Positions 16,110 to 24,444 of a stretch of 64,000 nt of DNA are shown piece after piece (positions within the stretch are counted from its first letter, which is position 1; each line of letters begins with the position of its first letter). Location: contig NZ_JBHTJT010000051.1 of assembly GCF_042676185.1 (NCBI RefSeq), positions 248,001-312,000 on the forward strand, read 5' to 3'. A program made the position numbers and the translations under genes. Source of the DNA: Tropicimonas aquimaris. GTDB taxonomy: Bacteria; Pseudomonadota; Alphaproteobacteria; Rhodobacterales; Rhodobacteraceae. The notes below the pieces were generated by a model that saw only the letters and a program-made list of their open reading frames with translations, made no database searches and had not been told where the DNA came from.

Positions 16110-18134
16110 TCAGAGTCGCGCTGCCAGACGCGTGCCCTGATCGATGGCGCGTTTAGCGTCGAGCTCCGCTGCAACGTCCGCGCCTCCGATCACATGCACG
16201 CTGCGCCCCGCGGCCTCCAGCGCGTCGGCGAGGTCGCGCTGCGATTCCTGTCCAGCGCAGAGAACGACCGTGTCGGCCTCAACGAGCGACGGCTGCGACC
16301 CGTTGGCCGACGAGACCTCGATCCCCTCGGGCGTGATCCGGTCGTAGTTAACGCCGCCGCGCATCGTCACGCCCATCATCTGCAGCTCGGCGCGGTGGAT
16401 CCAGCCGGTGGTCTTGCCCAGCCGTTTGCCTGGCCGCTCGGCCTTGCGCTGGAGCAGAGTGATCTCGCGGGCGGCCGGGTCCGGCTGCGGCCCGTTTGGC
16501 GCGAGACCGCCCGGCGTGACCTCCGGATCGCCCACGCCCCAGAAGCTGCGCCAGTGCGGCGGGTTCTCGGTGGCGCTTTCGCCCGCGTGCGCCAGGAACT
16601 GCGCGACGTCGAAGCCGATGCCGCCCGCACCCACGATGGCGACCTTCCGACCAACCTCCGCCCCGTCGCGCAGGACGTCGACATAGCCGAGCACGTTGGC
16701 GCCCTCCTCGCCCGGGATGCCGGGGTCGCGGGGGCGGACGCCGGTGGCGATGATGATCTCGTCGAACCCGTCCAGCATCTCCGGTGCAACCTCGGTGCCG
16801 AGCCGCAGGTCGATGCCGGATTTCGCGACCATGGTCTCGAACCAGGCGACGAGCCCGTGGAACTCCTCCTTGCCGGGAACCTTCTTCGCCATGTTGAGCT
16901 GCCCGCCGATGCGGCTGTCGCGGTCGAAGAGCGTCACGGCGTGGCCGCGCTCCGCTGCCGTCAGCGCCGCGGAAAGCCCGGCCGGCCCCGCGCCGACCAC
17001 GGCGATCCTTCTTTGCGCGGCGGCCGGTTCGATCCGGAGTTCGGTTTCGTGGCAGGCGCGCGGGTTGACGAGGCAGGAGGTCAGCTTGCCGCTGAACGTA
17101 TGGTCGAGGCAGGCCTGGTTGCAGGCGATGCAGGGCGCGATCTCGTCGGCCCGGCCTTCCGCGGCCTTGTTGACGAAGTCGGCATCGGCAAGGAAAGGAC
17201 GCGCCATCGAGACCATGTCGGCGCAACCATCGGTGAGCACCTGCTCCGCCACCTCGGGCGTGTTGATACGGTTCGAGGTGACCACGGGGATCGAGACCTC
17301 GCCCATCAGCTTCTTCGTCACCCAGGTGAAGGCGCGGCGCGGCACCGAGGTCGCGATGGTCGGAATTCGCGCCTCGTGCCAGCCGATGCCGGTGTTGATG
17401 ATCGTGGCGCCGGCGGCCTCGACCGCCTTCGCCAGCATCACCACCTCGTCCCAGGTCGAGCCCTGGGGCACCAGGTCGATCATCGACAGGCGGTAGATCA
17501 CGATGAAGTCCGGCCCCACCGCCTCGCGCACCCGGCGCACGACCTCGACCGGCAGGCGCATCCGGTTCTCGTAGGACTCGCCCCAGCGGTCGGTGCGCTT
17601 GTTGGTGTGGCGCACGAGGAACTGGTTGAGGAAGTAACCCTCGGAGCCCATCACCTCGACGCCGTCATAGCCGGCCTCGCGGGCGCGGGCGGCGGCGGTG
17701 GCGATGTCGGCAATCTGCTTCTCGATGCCCGCCTCGTCCAGTTCCTTCGGCTGGAAGGGGGAGATCGGCGACTTGACCGGGCTCGGCGCGACGCAGTCGG
17801 GGCTGTAGGCATAGCGGCCCGCGTGCAGGATCTGCATCGCGATCTTGCCGCCGCTATCGTGCACGCGGTCGGTCACTATGCGGTGGTTGGCGATGTCCTG
17901 TTCGGTAAAGAGCCCCGCCGCGCCGGGGAAGACGCCGCCCTCGCGGTTGGGGGCCATGCCGCCCGTCACGATCAGGCCGACGCCGCCCGCAGCCCGCTCG
18001 GCATAGAAGGTCGCGACGCGGTTCCAGTCCTTCGTCTCCTCGAGCCCGGTGTGCATCGAGCCCATAAGCACGCGGTTGCGCAGCGTCGTGAAGCCAAGGT
18101 CCAGCGGCGCCAGAAGACGTGGGTACGCGGTCAT
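16110..18134 (-). CDS. fadH: NADPH-dependent 2,4-dienoyl-CoA reductase-type flavoprotein
   Basis: A 674-residue iron-sulfur flavoprotein with the FadH domain plan. An N-terminal FMN-binding old-yellow-enzyme barrel (residues 1 to about 330, starting with LLAPLDLGFTTLRNRVLMGS) is followed by a 4Fe-4S cysteine cluster. That cluster spans CIACNQAC, a Cys in TSCLVNPRAC and the last Cys, around residues 335-362. A C-terminal FAD/NAD(P) part has VVGAGPAGLSAALTAAERGH and IVGAGGIGFDVAQFL. FadH removes double bonds at even positions of fatty acyl-CoAs during beta-oxidation. Related enzymes (trimethylamine dehydrogenase, enoate reductases) share this plan, so the substrate is a family-level guess; HTGLEE and YFLNQFLVRHTNKRTDRWG fit FadH well. 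The ATG at 18134 follows GGGAGGATC. Confidence 0.88.
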   Translation of the reverse strand: MTAYPRLLAPLDLGFTTLRNRVLMGSMHTGLEETKDWNRVATFYAERAAGGVGLIVTGGMAPNREGGVFPGAAGLFTEQDIANHRIVTDRVHDSGGKIAMQILHAGRYAYSPDCVAPSPVKSPISPFQPKELDEAGIEKQIADIATAAARAREAGYDGVEVMGSEGYFLNQFLVRHTNKRTDRWGESYENRMRLPVEVVRRVREAVGPDFIVIYRLSMIDLVPQGSTWDEVVMLAKAVEAAGATIINTGIGWHEARIPTIATSVPRRAFTWVTKKLMGEVSIPVVTSNRINTPEVAEQVLTDGCADMVSMARPFLADADFVNKAAEGRADEIAPCIACNQACLDHTFSGKLTSCLVNPRACHETELRIEPAAAQRRIAVVGAGPAGLSAALTAAERGHAVTLFDRDSRIGGQLNMAKKVPGKEEFHGLVAWFETMVAKSGIDLRLGTEVAPEMLDGFDEIIIATGVRPRDPGIPGEEGANVLGYVDVLRDGAEVGRKVAIVGAGGIGFDVAQFLAHAGESATENPPHWRSFWGVGDPEVTPGGLAPNGPQPDPAAREITLLQRKAERPGKRLGKTTGWIHRAELQMMGVTMRGGVNYDRITPEGIEVSSANGSQPSLVEADTVVLCAGQESQRDLADALEAAGRSVHVIGGADVAAELDAKRAIDQGTRLAARL

Positions 18135-18224
18135 GTGATCCTCCCTGTTCCGCGGGAGACTGCCGGGCGCGTGGGGAGATGTCACGCGCAACGCGGCGTC
18201 AGACCTCGGGCGGCCGGGCCCGGC

Positions 18225-18932
18225 TCAGAGCTGCGCCCGCGGCCGGCGATAGAGCACGAGGTCGTCGATCCGGAATCCCGTCTGCGCGGGCTGCTGGAAG
18301 ATCACATCGATCCAGGCGGCGGTCACGCGCCGCTCGTTCATCTCGATATAGGCGAGGTCGAATTCCACCGGGATGCGTCCGGTGGCCTCCCGGGTCTCAG
18401 GCAACGCGCGCAGCAGGGTCTCGGTGTTCGGCCCGTGGCGCAGGTTGAACCGGGCAAAGACCTTGGCCGCCGGAGGCGCTTCGAGGCGAAAAGAGACGCC
18501 GAGCAGGTGCCGGCGTGAGATCCCTGCAATCCCGTCGGCGGGAAGGTCGAGCGCGAGCGACAGGAACGAGCCGTCGAAGGCGCCCACGTCCATCGAGAGC
18601 CCGTACGGCGCGTCGGCTTCCGGCGTCGCGGTATGGGCGATGGTGGCGGACGCGGCGGTGGCGTCGTGGAACAGTGAGACGCCCGGCGTGATGTTCTGGC
18701 CCGAACCCTCGACAGGGACGGGGCCGGAGAAGCATGGCCTGATCCAGGGGTCCGGCCGCCAGAGCCAGTCGGCGCAGAGCGGCCGTTCGAACCCGGGAAG
18801 GTCCGCCGACAGTGCGATGCGCTGGACGGGCGTGCGCGCCTTGGTTCGAAGGCCAAGCTTTGTCAGCCAGCCGCGCGACTCCCCCGCGTATCCCCGGTCG
18901 GATGGCCCACGCCCCTGTCCTGTCATCGCCAC
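18225..18932 (-). CDS. Uncharacterised protein, probably DUF6478 family
   Basis: A 235-residue protein without a signal peptide, transmembrane helix or catalytic motif I can name. It looks like a family common in Rhodobacterales and recently numbered DUF6478, but that assignment is from memory of its general pattern. Visible features are a basic N-terminus (WLTKLGLRTKARTPVQRIAL), a Trp-rich CADWLWRPDPWIRPCFSGP segment near residue 55 and a predicted all-beta remainder with SLDM-like alternating hydrophobics. The C-terminal segment is TAAWIDVIFQQPAQTGFRID. The beta content suggests a jelly-roll or carbohydrate-binding type fold. It lies between fadH and the lipoprotein gene on the same strand. 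Confidence 0.65.
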   Translation of the reverse strand: MAMTGQGRGPSDRGYAGESRGWLTKLGLRTKARTPVQRIALSADLPGFERPLCADWLWRPDPWIRPCFSGPVPVEGSGQNITPGVSLFHDATAASATIAHTATPEADAPYGLSMDVGAFDGSFLSLALDLPADGIAGISRRHLLGVSFRLEAPPAAKVFARFNLRHGPNTETLLRALPETREATGRIPVEFDLAYIEMNERRVTAAWIDVIFQQPAQTGFRIDDLVLYRRPRAQL

Positions 18933-18999
18933 CGCTCCGTTGGCCTGCCTGCGACCCTTCTAGGAGAAAAGCCGCGCGCTCTGCAAATCCCGTGCGGGA

Positions 19000-19650
19000 T
19001 CAGGGTGCGGCTGGGCTGGCGCGGCGGATGTCGCGGGCGAAGCGTTCCACGGTGCGGAAGCCCTCGTTGGAGTTGATCGGCGCCTCGGCGACCTCCCGCA
19101 GGGTCGCGGTGACCATGCGGCCGTTGACCGAGAAGACCGCTCGCCAGCTCTGCGCGCCGAGAACCTCCGATCCGCCCCTCTCGCGGACGTTGATCATGTA
19201 GGTTCCGTCCCGGAAACGGCTTTCGCCGAGCGTCACCGCGTCCGGATCGCCCTCCCGCGACAGGGCGGAGCGCCCGACGGAGGAGGCGAAGAACTTCTCG
19301 ATCTCCGCCTGCGGCGGCATCCCCGCGGTGTTCGTGCCGTCGACGCTGGCCATCAGCAGGCCGGGCGTGGAGGGCGCGGGGGCACCGTCGTCTCCGGTTA
19401 TCGCGCGGCAGGAGGCCAGCAGAACGAAGGCGTCGCGCCGTTCCGATCGGCTGCCGGACATGTCGATGCAATAGCCCGGAGGGGCTGTGATCACCACGGC
19501 GTTGTCGAGGACGGGGAGTTTTCGAAGCGCCGGCGCGGTGGGCGCGGCGCGGCTGACCGGGGTCTGCGTCGTGCAGGCCGAACTCAGCAACATGGCGGCG
19601 CCCGAAAGCGCCGCCGTGAACAATGCAGGGTTAAAGATCCATGTAGACAT
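19000..19650 (-). CDS. Uncharacterised exported protein or lipoprotein downstream of ilvD
   Basis: A 216-residue protein with an N-terminal signal (FNPALFTAALSGAAMLLSSAC) ending in a Cys that could be lipid-modified, although Ser at -3 is not a classical lipobox. The mature part has APPGYCIDMSGSRSERRDAF near residue 65, SCRAIT soon after (a possible disulfide pair), and a C-terminal basic FARDIRRA. No known family is recognised. The ATG at 19650 lies 20 bases inside the 3' end of ilvD and has AAGAG upstream, so it is probably translated by coupling with ilvD; an ATG at 19668 is an alternative. Its placement after ilvD appears to be only an operon relation. Confidence 0.7.
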   Translation of the reverse strand: MSTWIFNPALFTAALSGAAMLLSSACTTQTPVSRAAPTAPALRKLPVLDNAVVITAPPGYCIDMSGSRSERRDAFVLLASCRAITGDDGAPAPSTPGLLMASVDGTNTAGMPPQAEIEKFFASSVGRSALSREGDPDAVTLGESRFRDGTYMINVRERGGSEVLGAQSWRAVFSVNGRMVTATLREVAEAPINSNEGFRTVERFARDIRRASPAAP

Positions 19651-21364
19651 GCCGCTCTTCTTTGCCACCGGGATGGGTCACGGCCCCGAGCCTTGCCCCA
19701 CCCACAAGCTGCGCGTATTTCCACAGCGCGCCGGTGGCGTAAATGGTCTCTCGCGGTCCTGCCCAACTCTTTTTGCGTTCAGCGAGTTCCTCGTCGCTCA
19801 GCGCCACCGAGATCTCGCCCTTGATGGCATCGATGGTAATCATGTCGCCGTTCTGGAGCAACGCAATCGGGCCGCCGTGAGCGGCTTCCGGCCCGACATG
19901 GCCGATACAGAATCCGCGGGTGGCGCCGGAGAAGCGGCCATCGGTGATGAGTGCCACTTTCTTGCCCATGCCCTGACCGGAGAGCGCGGCCGTGGTGGCG
20001 AGCATCTCGCGCATGCCGGGGCCGCCGGCGGGGCCTTCGTTGCGGATGACGATTACTTCGCCTTCCTTGTATTCCCGCGCCTTGACGGCCTCGAACGCGT
20101 CTTCCTCGCATTCGAACACGCGGGCCGGGCCGGTGAAGACGCGCTGTTCTTCCTCCATGCCGGCGACCTTCACGATGGCGCCCTCAGGTGCCAGGTTGCC
20201 CTTGAGGCCAACAACGCCGCCGGTGGGGGAGAGCGGGGTCTCGACCGGATAGATCACCTTTCCGTCGGCCTCGCCCTCGATCCGGTCGAGTGCCTCGCCC
20301 ATGGTCTCTCCGGAAGCGGTCATGCAATCCTCGTGCAGCAGGCCCGCCTTGCGAAGCTCCTTCAGCACCACCGGAACGCCGCCGGCTTCGTAGAGATCCT
20401 TGGCGACGTACTGTCCGCCCGGCTTCAGGTCGACGAAATACGGCGTGTCATGGAAGATGTCGCAGACGTCGAAGAGGTCGAAATCGATCCCGGCCTCGTG
20501 GGCGATCGCGGGCAGGTGCAGGCCGGCATTCGTCGAGCCGCCGGTGCAGGCGACGATGCGCGCCGCGTTCTCGAGGCTCTTGCGGGTGACCACGTCGCGG
20601 GCGCGGATGTTCTTTTCCAGCAGTTGCATCACCGCTTCACCGGAGGCGGTGGCGTACTGGTCGCGGCTCTCGTAGGGCGCGGGGGCGCCGGAGGAGTTGA
20701 GCAGCGCGAGCCCGATGGCCTCGGAGACGCAAGCCATGGTGTTGGCGGTGAACTGGCCGCCGCAGGCGCCAGCGGAGGGGCAGGCGACCTTTTCCAGCGC
20801 GCGCAGTTCCTCGTCGGTGTTGGCGCCGGCCTGGTGGCGGCCGACGGCCTCGAACACGTCCTGAACGGTCACGTCGCGGCCCTCGAACCGGCCCGGCATG
20901 ATCGAACCGCCGTAGATGAAGACGGAGGGAACGTTGAGCCGGACCATCGCCATCATCATCCCCGGCAGCGACTTGTCGCAGCCGGCGAGGCCGACGAGCG
21001 CGTCGTAGCCATGGCCGCGCATGGTGAGCTCAACGGTGTCGGCGATCGCCTCGCGGCTGGCCAGCGACGAGCGCATGCCCTCGTGGCCCATGGCGATGCC
21101 GTCGGTGACGGTGATGGTGGTGAACTCGCGCGGCGTGCCGTCGGCGTGCTTGACACCGAGCTTCACCGCCTGCGCCTGCCGGTTCAGCGCGATGTTGCAG
21201 GGGGCGGCCTCGTTCCAGCAGGTCGCGACGCCCACGAAGGGCTGCGCGATCTCTTCCTCGGAAAGCCCCATGGCATAGTAATAGGAGCGGTGCGGCGCCC
21301 GCGCCGGCCCTTCGGTGACATGGCGGCTGGGCAGTTTGGACTTGTCATAAGGACGCTTCAGCAT
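19631..21364 (-). CDS. ilvD: Dihydroxy-acid dehydratase
   Basis: A 577-residue iron-sulfur dehydratase that converts 2,3-dihydroxy-3-methylbutanoate and its homologue to the 2-oxo acids in valine, leucine and isoleucine synthesis. The three conserved cysteine sites for the cluster are in VATCWNEAAPCNIALN (about residue 50), LAGCDKSLPGMM (about 122) and CPSAGACGGQFTANTMAC (about 195). ARIVACTGGSTNAGLHLPAI and the C-terminal ITDGRFSGATRGFCIGHVGPEA are also standard. Length is normal for the family. The gene is divergent from the CPBP gene, with 138 bases between starts. Confidence 0.97.
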   Translation of the reverse strand: MLKRPYDKSKLPSRHVTEGPARAPHRSYYYAMGLSEEEIAQPFVGVATCWNEAAPCNIALNRQAQAVKLGVKHADGTPREFTTITVTDGIAMGHEGMRSSLASREAIADTVELTMRGHGYDALVGLAGCDKSLPGMMMAMVRLNVPSVFIYGGSIMPGRFEGRDVTVQDVFEAVGRHQAGANTDEELRALEKVACPSAGACGGQFTANTMACVSEAIGLALLNSSGAPAPYESRDQYATASGEAVMQLLEKNIRARDVVTRKSLENAARIVACTGGSTNAGLHLPAIAHEAGIDFDLFDVCDIFHDTPYFVDLKPGGQYVAKDLYEAGGVPVVLKELRKAGLLHEDCMTASGETMGEALDRIEGEADGKVIYPVETPLSPTGGVVGLKGNLAPEGAIVKVAGMEEEQRVFTGPARVFECEEDAFEAVKAREYKEGEVIVIRNEGPAGGPGMREMLATTAALSGQGMGKKVALITDGRFSGATRGFCIGHVGPEAAHGGPIALLQNGDMITIDAIKGEISVALSDEELAERKKSWAGPRETIYATGALWKYAQLVGGARLGAVTHPGGKEERHVYMDL

Positions 21365-21502
21365 GGCTTTCCCCTGTCTGGCTTGCCGGTTGGAATAGAC
21401 CCCGGGCCGAAAGGGAGCAAGGTGCTTCGCGCCGCCGGAGACCTGCAGGGCGATTGCGCCGGGTCGCCCGACGGCCTACCTCTTCGCGGGAAAGGACGCC
21501 CG

Positions 21503-22393
21503 ATGAGCTATCGACCGCACCTGAGTTATGTCGCGCCCGCGCGGGGAGCGCCCGAACTGTGGCGCACCCTGGCCGGCGTGGTGCTGACCGTCGTGGCGGG
21601 GATCGCGCTCTACCAGGCGGGCTTCGCGCTGGTGTCGAACCTGGTGGGTCTGGAGACCACGGATGCGATCCTCGAGGCCACCGACAGCGACAACGCGACG
21701 GCCTTCGCGGCGCTCTATTCCCTGTTCACCTTCGGGTTCTTCGCGGTCGGGCTCGCTCTTGCGGTCAATGCGCTACACGGCCGCCACTCGGCGACGCTCT
21801 TCGGCCCGTGGGAGGCGGTGGTCTCCGATTTCCTGCGGGTGCTGCTCACGGTCGGCGGGCTGTTGCTGCTGCTCTGGGTGGTGCTGCCGCAGGATTACGA
21901 GACGGTCCGCAACACGGCGATGCCGCGCGGCACCTGGGTGCTGCTGTTGCCGGTCTCGATTGCCGCGATCCTGGTGCAGGCCGGCACCGAGGAACTGTTC
22001 TTTCGCGGCTACCTCCAACAACAGCTCGCCGCCCGGTTCCCGACCTTGCCGCTGTGGTTGATCGTGCCGTCGCTGGCCTTCGGCCTGCTGCACCTCGCTC
22101 CCGGCGCGGCCGGGTCCAATGCGCCGCTCTATGCGCTCTGGGCCACCTGTTTCGGGCTGGCCGCCGCCGACCTGACCGCTCGCACCGGCGCAATCGGCGC
22201 GGCCATCGGGTTCCACGCCGCCAACAACATCGCCAGCATCCTGCTGGTCTCGGTCGCCGGGCCGGGATCGGGGCTGGCGCTCTGGCATATCCCGATCCGG
22301 CTCGACGATCCCGCCATCGCGGCGCTGATGCTGCCGGAGGTGCTGACCACGTTCTGCTGCTGGCTGGCGGCGCGGCTGGCGCTCAAGGTCTGA
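21503..22393 (+). CDS. CPBP family intramembrane glutamic-type endopeptidase, copy 1
   Basis: A 296-residue polytopic membrane protein with about eight hydrophobic helices and the ABI/CPBP protease signature. The motifs are EELFFRGYLQQQL at about residue 167 (Glu-Glu and Arg), FGLLHL at about 195 (His) and GFHAANNIASI at about 235 (His and Asn). Type II CAAX protease-like proteins cut near or inside the membrane; bacterial substrates are mostly unknown, with roles in bacteriocin immunity or signalling proposed for some. The start at 21503 is the first ATG after ilvD's divergent promoter region; AAAGGA lies about 7 bases upstream. The next gene is a paralogue with the nearly identical core EELVFRGYLQQQLAARF, so the pair arose by tandem duplication. 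Confidence 0.88.
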   Translation: MSYRPHLSYVAPARGAPELWRTLAGVVLTVVAGIALYQAGFALVSNLVGLETTDAILEATDSDNATAFAALYSLFTFGFFAVGLALAVNALHGRHSATLFGPWEAVVSDFLRVLLTVGGLLLLLWVVLPQDYETVRNTAMPRGTWVLLLPVSIAAILVQAGTEELFFRGYLQQQLAARFPTLPLWLIVPSLAFGLLHLAPGAAGSNAPLYALWATCFGLAAADLTARTGAIGAAIGFHAANNIASILLVSVAGPGSGLALWHIPIRLDDPAIAALMLPEVLTTFCCWLAARLALKV

Positions 22394-22460
22394 CCGAAAA
22401 CCACCCGATTGCAGCACCCGCCATCGCAGGCTAACACCTTCAGGACAGGAGCCTTGACCA

Positions 22461-23393
22461 ATGCGCGCATCAGCCTTCGAAGCGTCGCTGGCGGAAGCCA
22501 GGGACTACCCGCAACTCTGGCGGCTGGGTCTCGGCCTGGTGTTCATCGCCTTCATGTACGTGGCGATCGTGATCCCGATCACGGTGGGGGCGATCTTCAT
22601 CCGGGCCCGGCAGATCGCAGCGCCGGAGGATCCGACGCCGCTGCACCTCGTCTCGGCCCTGGGCAGCCTGCAGGCCGAACTGACCGGCGCCACCGGGATC
22701 GCGACGCCGGAATCGGTGTTCTTTGTCCTCGCGACGTTCCTCGGCCTCTTCGTCGGCCCGCTGCTGGCCGCCGCGGCGTTTCATTTCCGGGGGCCGGGCT
22801 CGCTCTTCGGTGACCTGCCCGAGTGGACCGAGGGCTTCCTGACCGCGCTTGCCATGCTTGTCCCGGTCTACGCGGTGATGATCGGGCTGGGGTTCCTTGT
22901 CGATGCGCCGGTGCCCGGCCTGCCGCTTGCGGAGTGGCTTCGGTTCCTGCCCTTCGCGCTGGTGATGATCTTCATCCAGATCGGCGCCGAGGAGCTGGTG
23001 TTCCGCGGTTACCTGCAACAGCAGCTTGCCGCCCGGTTCGCCGCCCGCTGGATCTGGATGGGGCTGCCCGCCGTACTGTTCGCGGCGCTCCACTGGTCGC
23101 CGGTGGCCGGGGCGAACATGCCGCTGGTGCTGCTCTCGGCGCTGGTCTTCGGCCTGCTCGCCGCCGACCTGACCGAAAAGACCGGCAGCCTCGGCGCGGC
23201 GATGGGGCTGCACTTCGGCAACAACGCCGTCGGCATCCTCGGCGTCGCCACCGCCAACACGATCACCGGTCTCGCGCTCTACGTCACGGCGGAGCCGATC
23301 AGCGCCGGCGGAGCGCAGACGCTTTCCATCGTGGTCTCGATCGCTGTGCTCGTGCTCGTCTGGTGGCTGACCCGGCGGCGCCTCACCCGCTGA
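22461..23393 (+). CDS. CPBP family intramembrane glutamic-type endopeptidase, copy 2
   Basis: A 310-residue paralogue of the preceding gene with the same plan. It has about eight membrane helices, the motif EELVFRGYLQQQLAARF at about residue 176, FAALHW at about 210 and HFGNNAVGI at about 250. All catalytic-type residues (Glu-Glu, Arg, His, His/Asn) are present, so both copies are potentially active. The gap after copy 1 is 67 bases, with CAGGAGCC just before the start region, so they may be co-transcribed and also lead into accD 67 bases later. Confidence 0.88.
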   Translation: MRASAFEASLAEARDYPQLWRLGLGLVFIAFMYVAIVIPITVGAIFIRARQIAAPEDPTPLHLVSALGSLQAELTGATGIATPESVFFVLATFLGLFVGPLLAAAAFHFRGPGSLFGDLPEWTEGFLTALAMLVPVYAVMIGLGFLVDAPVPGLPLAEWLRFLPFALVMIFIQIGAEELVFRGYLQQQLAARFAARWIWMGLPAVLFAALHWSPVAGANMPLVLLSALVFGLLAADLTEKTGSLGAAMGLHFGNNAVGILGVATANTITGLALYVTAEPISAGGAQTLSIVVSIAVLVLVWWLTRRRLTR

Positions 23394-23460
23394 GCGGGCA
23401 ATTGCATTTACCGGTCAGGCGGCATATCTCAGGCCCCGCAACTGGCGCGAAGGACCCTCC

Positions 23461-24444
23461 ATGAACTGGATCTCCAACTACGTCCGGCCCAAGATCAACT
23501 CGCTGTTCTCCCGCCGCGAGGTGCCGGAGAACCTGTGGACCAAGTGCCCGGAATGCGGGACGATGCTGTTTCACCGGGAGCTGAAGGACAACCTGAACGT
23601 CTGCACCAGCTGCGACCACCACATGCCGGTGACCCCGCGGGAGCGGTTCGCGGACCTGTTCGACGGCGGCATCTTCACCGAGGTCGCGGTGCCCGAGCCG
23701 GTCCAGGACCCGCTGCATTTCCGCGACCAGAAGAAATATCCCGACCGGATGAAGGCCGCGCAGAAGGCCACCGGCGAGAAAGAGGCGATGCTCGTTGCCG
23801 AGGGCGAGATGGGCCGCACGCCGATCGTCGCCGCCGCGCAGGACTTCACCTTCATGGGCGGTTCCATGGGGATGTATGTCGGCAACGCGATCATCGCCGC
23901 CGCCGAACGGGCAGTGGAACTCAAGCGGCCGCTGATCCTGTTTTCCGCCGCCGGGGGCGCGCGGATGCAGGAAGGCATCCTGAGCCTGATGCAGATGCCG
24001 CGCACCACGGTCGCGGTCGAGATGCTGCGCGAGGCCGGCCTGCCCTATATCGTCGTGCTGACCCACCCCACGACCGGCGGCGTCACCGCGAGCTACGCCA
24101 TGCTGGGCGACATCCACATCGCCGAGCCGAACGCGCTGATCTGCTTCGCCGGCCCGCGGGTGATCGAACAGACGATCCGCGAGAAGCTGCCCGAAGGCTT
24201 CCAGCGGGCCGAGTACCTGCTGGACCACGGGATGCTCGACCGGGTCACCGACCGCCGCAAGATGCGCGAGGAGCTGGTCACGATCACCCGGATGCTGCTC
24301 GGCCTGCCGCCGGCAGTGATGGGTGAGCTACCGAGCCCGTCGGACGCCGAACTGATCCCCGCCGACGTGCCGGCCGAGGCCAAGGCGCCCGCCGAGTCCG
24401 CGCCCAAGGCCGACGAGGCCAAGAAGGCGAACAAGGCACGGTGA
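23461..24444 (+). CDS. accD: Acetyl-CoA carboxylase carboxyltransferase subunit beta
   Basis: A 327-residue beta subunit of the carboxyltransferase that makes malonyl-CoA, the first step of fatty acid synthesis. The N-terminal zinc ribbon has Cys29, Cys32, Cys48 and Cys51 (CPECG and CTSC). The crotonase-like carboxyltransferase core includes GARMQEGILSLMQMPRT and VVLTHPTTGGVTASYAMLGD, and the family motif FAGPRVIEQTI. The C-terminus is a low-complexity Ala, Lys and Glu tail, a common variable end in this order. The stop overlaps folC by 4 bases. Confidence 0.97.
   Translation: MNWISNYVRPKINSLFSRREVPENLWTKCPECGTMLFHRELKDNLNVCTSCDHHMPVTPRERFADLFDGGIFTEVAVPEPVQDPLHFRDQKKYPDRMKAAQKATGEKEAMLVAEGEMGRTPIVAAAQDFTFMGGSMGMYVGNAIIAAAERAVELKRPLILFSAAGGARMQEGILSLMQMPRTTVAVEMLREAGLPYIVVLTHPTTGGVTASYAMLGDIHIAEPNALICFAGPRVIEQTIREKLPEGFQRAEYLLDHGMLDRVTDRRKMREELVTITRMLLGLPPAVMGELPSPSDAELIPADVPAEAKAPAESAPKADEAKKANKAR

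Noticed and set aside
16194..18518. 774-codon plus-strand frame opposite the dienoyl-CoA reductase
   Set aside because: Antisense shadow of fadH; composition is Arg/Asp/Val/His-rich with no recognisable domain and no ribosome site.
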